Assembly: GCA_019359125.1 (NCBI GenBank) | Contig: JAHHHY010000013.1 | Location: 62,001 to 126,000, forward strand | Length of the DNA stretch: 64,000 bases | Source: Pleurocapsa minor GSE-CHR-MK 17-07R | GTDB lineage: Bacteria > Chloroflexota > Anaerolineae > Aggregatilineales > Phototrophicaceae | Direction of reading: 5' to 3' | The notes under the pieces: model-generated | Database searches by the model: none | Seen by the model: only the letters and a program-made list of their open reading frames with translations | Told to the model about the DNA's origin: nothing | Part shown: positions 62,769 through 64,000 of the stretch, in pieces | How the letters are laid out: each line of letters opens with the position of its first letter | Numbering within the stretch: position 1 is the first letter of the stretch | Made by a program: the position numbers and the translations under genes

Positions 62769-63653
62769 ATGACCCACACACGCCCGCTGCGCTTCGCCGC
62801 TCTGCTTGCCCTGTTGTGCGCTGTCCTGCTGACTGGCATGAGACTGCTGGCATCAGACACCGTGCAGCAGACAGTCGTGACGCGCACCCCCACCGCGCAG
62901 CTCACGCTCACCCCGCGCGCCACGCAGCAGGCGGGCCTTCAGGCGACCATGCAGGCAGATCCAGACAGCGCCGTTGTGCAGGAGTTCGAGGGTGTGCCCA
63001 TGGTGCTGGTGCCCGCGGGCTGTTTCATGATGGGGACAGAAGACGACACTGTAGTGTCGAACGAAGGGCCACGCCACGAGGTGTGCTTCGATGAGCCGTT
63101 CTGGATCGACCAGACAGAAGTGACGCAGGCGCAGTTCGCTTCTTTCGGCGGCATCGCGATGCGCGCGCCTTCATTCAGCGGCGCCGACCGCCCGGTTGAA
63201 AATATCACCTGGTTTGAAGCTCGTGACTTCTGCCTGCTGCGCGGCGCACGGCTGCCCACAGAAGCCGAATGGGAATATGCCGCGCGCGGCCCGGAATCCT
63301 GGGTCTATCCGTGGGGCAACGAATGGGACGAGAGCAAGACAATCTGGCTACGCGACATGGCGCTGGGGACCGCAAGCGTGGGCAGTATTCCTGAGGGCGC
63401 CTCCTGGGTGGGGGCACTGGACATGAGCGGCAATGTCTGGGAATGGACGAGCACCGCCAGTTCGGCGTATCCCTATGACATGAACGACGGACGGGAATCG
63501 TCTGAGGGCAGCAACGCCGAGGCGTGGCGCGTGCTGCGGGGCGGCTCATGGTTTGACAACAGTCCGTTCGTCCTGCGTACCGCGGTTCGCTACGATTTCT
63601 TCCCTACCGCCGCAAACTGGGATTATGGCTTTCGCTGTCTCCGCTCAGAGTAA
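62769..63653 (+). CDS. formylglycine-generating-enzyme-like (SUMF1 fold) protein
   Basis: This 294-residue exported protein has an N-terminal hydrophobic segment ('RFAALLALLCAVLLTGMRLL') that is a signal peptide or anchor, and a short Thr/Pro-rich linker ('VVTRTPTAQLTLTPRATQ'). The FGE-sulfatase domain follows from about residue 75: 'MVLVPAGCFMMGTEDDTVVS', 'FWIDQTEVTQAQFASFGGIA', 'RLPTEAEWEYAARGPE', 'ALDMSGNVWEWTSTASSAYP' and 'VLRGGSWFDNSPFVLRTAVR'. The paired active-site cysteines of true sulfatase-activating enzymes are not evident and no sulfatase gene is nearby. It therefore more likely belongs to the large group of SUMF1-fold proteins with other ligands. Confidence 0.85.
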   Translation: MTHTRPLRFAALLALLCAVLLTGMRLLASDTVQQTVVTRTPTAQLTLTPRATQQAGLQATMQADPDSAVVQEFEGVPMVLVPAGCFMMGTEDDTVVSNEGPRHEVCFDEPFWIDQTEVTQAQFASFGGIAMRAPSFSGADRPVENITWFEARDFCLLRGARLPTEAEWEYAARGPESWVYPWGNEWDESKTIWLRDMALGTASVGSIPEGASWVGALDMSGNVWEWTSTASSAYPYDMNDGRESSEGSNAEAWRVLRGGSWFDNSPFVLRTAVRYDFFPTAANWDYGFRCLRSE

Positions 63654-63720
63654 GCCGGGGCCAGCACTGTGAGCGCGGAATGCAGGGTCGGGCAGGGTTG
63701 ATGACAGCACGCGCCCGACT

Positions 63721-64000
63721 TCACATTACGCGAATATCCAGGCGTTCGAGCAATCTGCGCGACAGCTCAGCGCGATATTTGACAGGTGGCTGATCTGGCC
63801 TGTGCGAGTCTGAGCCTGAGCTTACAAACCATCCAACCTGGTCGGCATAGGCCTGATACAAAGCGGTCTGTTCGGGCGTGTGCCGCGGATAATATACCTC
63901 GATACCATCGATGGGTATTTCTGCACGGAACTGGTCGAGCAAATCCGCGTCGAATGTGGCATAGCCGTCGGTTCGCCCCGGATGCGCGATCAGCGCCACC
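63721..64000 (-). CDS. PHP-domain phosphoesterase, 5' end beyond the window
   Basis: The minus-strand frame enters at the window edge and ends at 63721, giving 92 complete C-terminal codons plus one base. The metal-binding pieces of PHP phosphoesterases are visible: 'ALIAHPGRTDGYA' and 'FVSSGSDSHRPDQPPVKYR'. 'DGIEVYYPRHTPEQTALYQA' in between is typical of the 3',5'-nucleoside bisphosphate phosphatase/RNase AM-like branch. The N-terminal part with the first HxH lies outside, so the start and full function cannot be given. Confidence 0.82.
   Translation of the reverse strand, partial: VALIAHPGRTDGYATFDADLLDQFRAEIPIDGIEVYYPRHTPEQTALYQAYADQVGWFVSSGSDSHRPDQPPVKYRAELSRRLLERLDIRVM

Noticed and set aside
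62769-63653. FGE-like protein as a sulfatase-activating enzyme
   Set aside because: The paired active-site cysteines were not seen and no sulfatase gene is in the window.

Overview
The window is 64 kb of high-GC bacterial chromosome, best explained as a member of Chloroflexota (Anaerolineae-like). This is inferred from gene content and style: Thr/Pro-rich secreted proteins with 'TPTPTRTPTP' linkers, an SdrD-B-repeat surface protein, a fasciclin/DUF4397 protein behind an ECF sigma/anti-sigma pair, many oligotroph-type ABC importers, LLM flavin oxidoreductases, and dispersed 'CCTCACCCC...GGGGTGAGG' and 'GTAGGGGC' palindromes between genes. No rRNA, tRNA, CRISPR array, transposase or prophage gene was recognised.

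Layout. (1) 1-762: truncated PAS-GAF sensor. (2) 828-7654, minus strand: a 2148-residue protein with the N-terminal signature of extracellular contractile injection system (eCIS) cargo, overlapped by a small immunity-like gene. (3) 8064-21023, plus strand: a regulated carbohydrate cluster with a sigma-70 promoter and palindromic operator, a phosphotriesterase-family lactonase/esterase, RidA, a ribose-type ABC importer with two permeases, two FGGY kinases, a Gfo/Idh dehydrogenase, an amidohydrolase and a GntR/UTRA regulator. (4) 21291-28033: a secreted SdrD-B protein, an ADP-ribosylglycohydrolase-family protein with a lectin-like tail, and a BNR-repeat/MoaD-like gene pair. (5) 28390-37689: a dipeptide-type ABC importer without its ATPases, divergent from an M24 peptidase, RidA, two LLM oxidoreductases, a TIGR04076 protein and an Old Yellow Enzyme. 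(6) 37807-43368: an MFS exporter, an orphan, then a zinc-ribbon pseudokinase, a vWA protein and a divergent adenylosuccinate-synthetase paralogue. This group is the best candidate for an undescribed system. (7) 43376-49372: small membrane and orphan proteins, a GT39-like membrane protein, an alpha/beta hydrolase and an AT-rich orphan that looks recently acquired. (8) 49834-53290: a SigK-like sigma factor, an RskA-like anti-sigma factor and a fasciclin protein. (9) 53332-57046: a PadR-MacB-type ABC cassette bounded by inverted copies of one 36-bp hairpin. (10) 57119-64000: two beta-lactamase-fold hydrolases, DUF2200, a WD40 protein, DUF1801, a cupin, a formylglycine-generating-enzyme-like protein and a truncated PHP phosphoesterase.

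The main working units are the carbohydrate import/phosphorylation/oxidation cluster (3), the peptide- or N-compound scavenging cluster (5), and the sigma/anti-sigma control of a secreted adhesion-type protein (8). All functional calls come from reading translated sequence and motifs; no database search was run.
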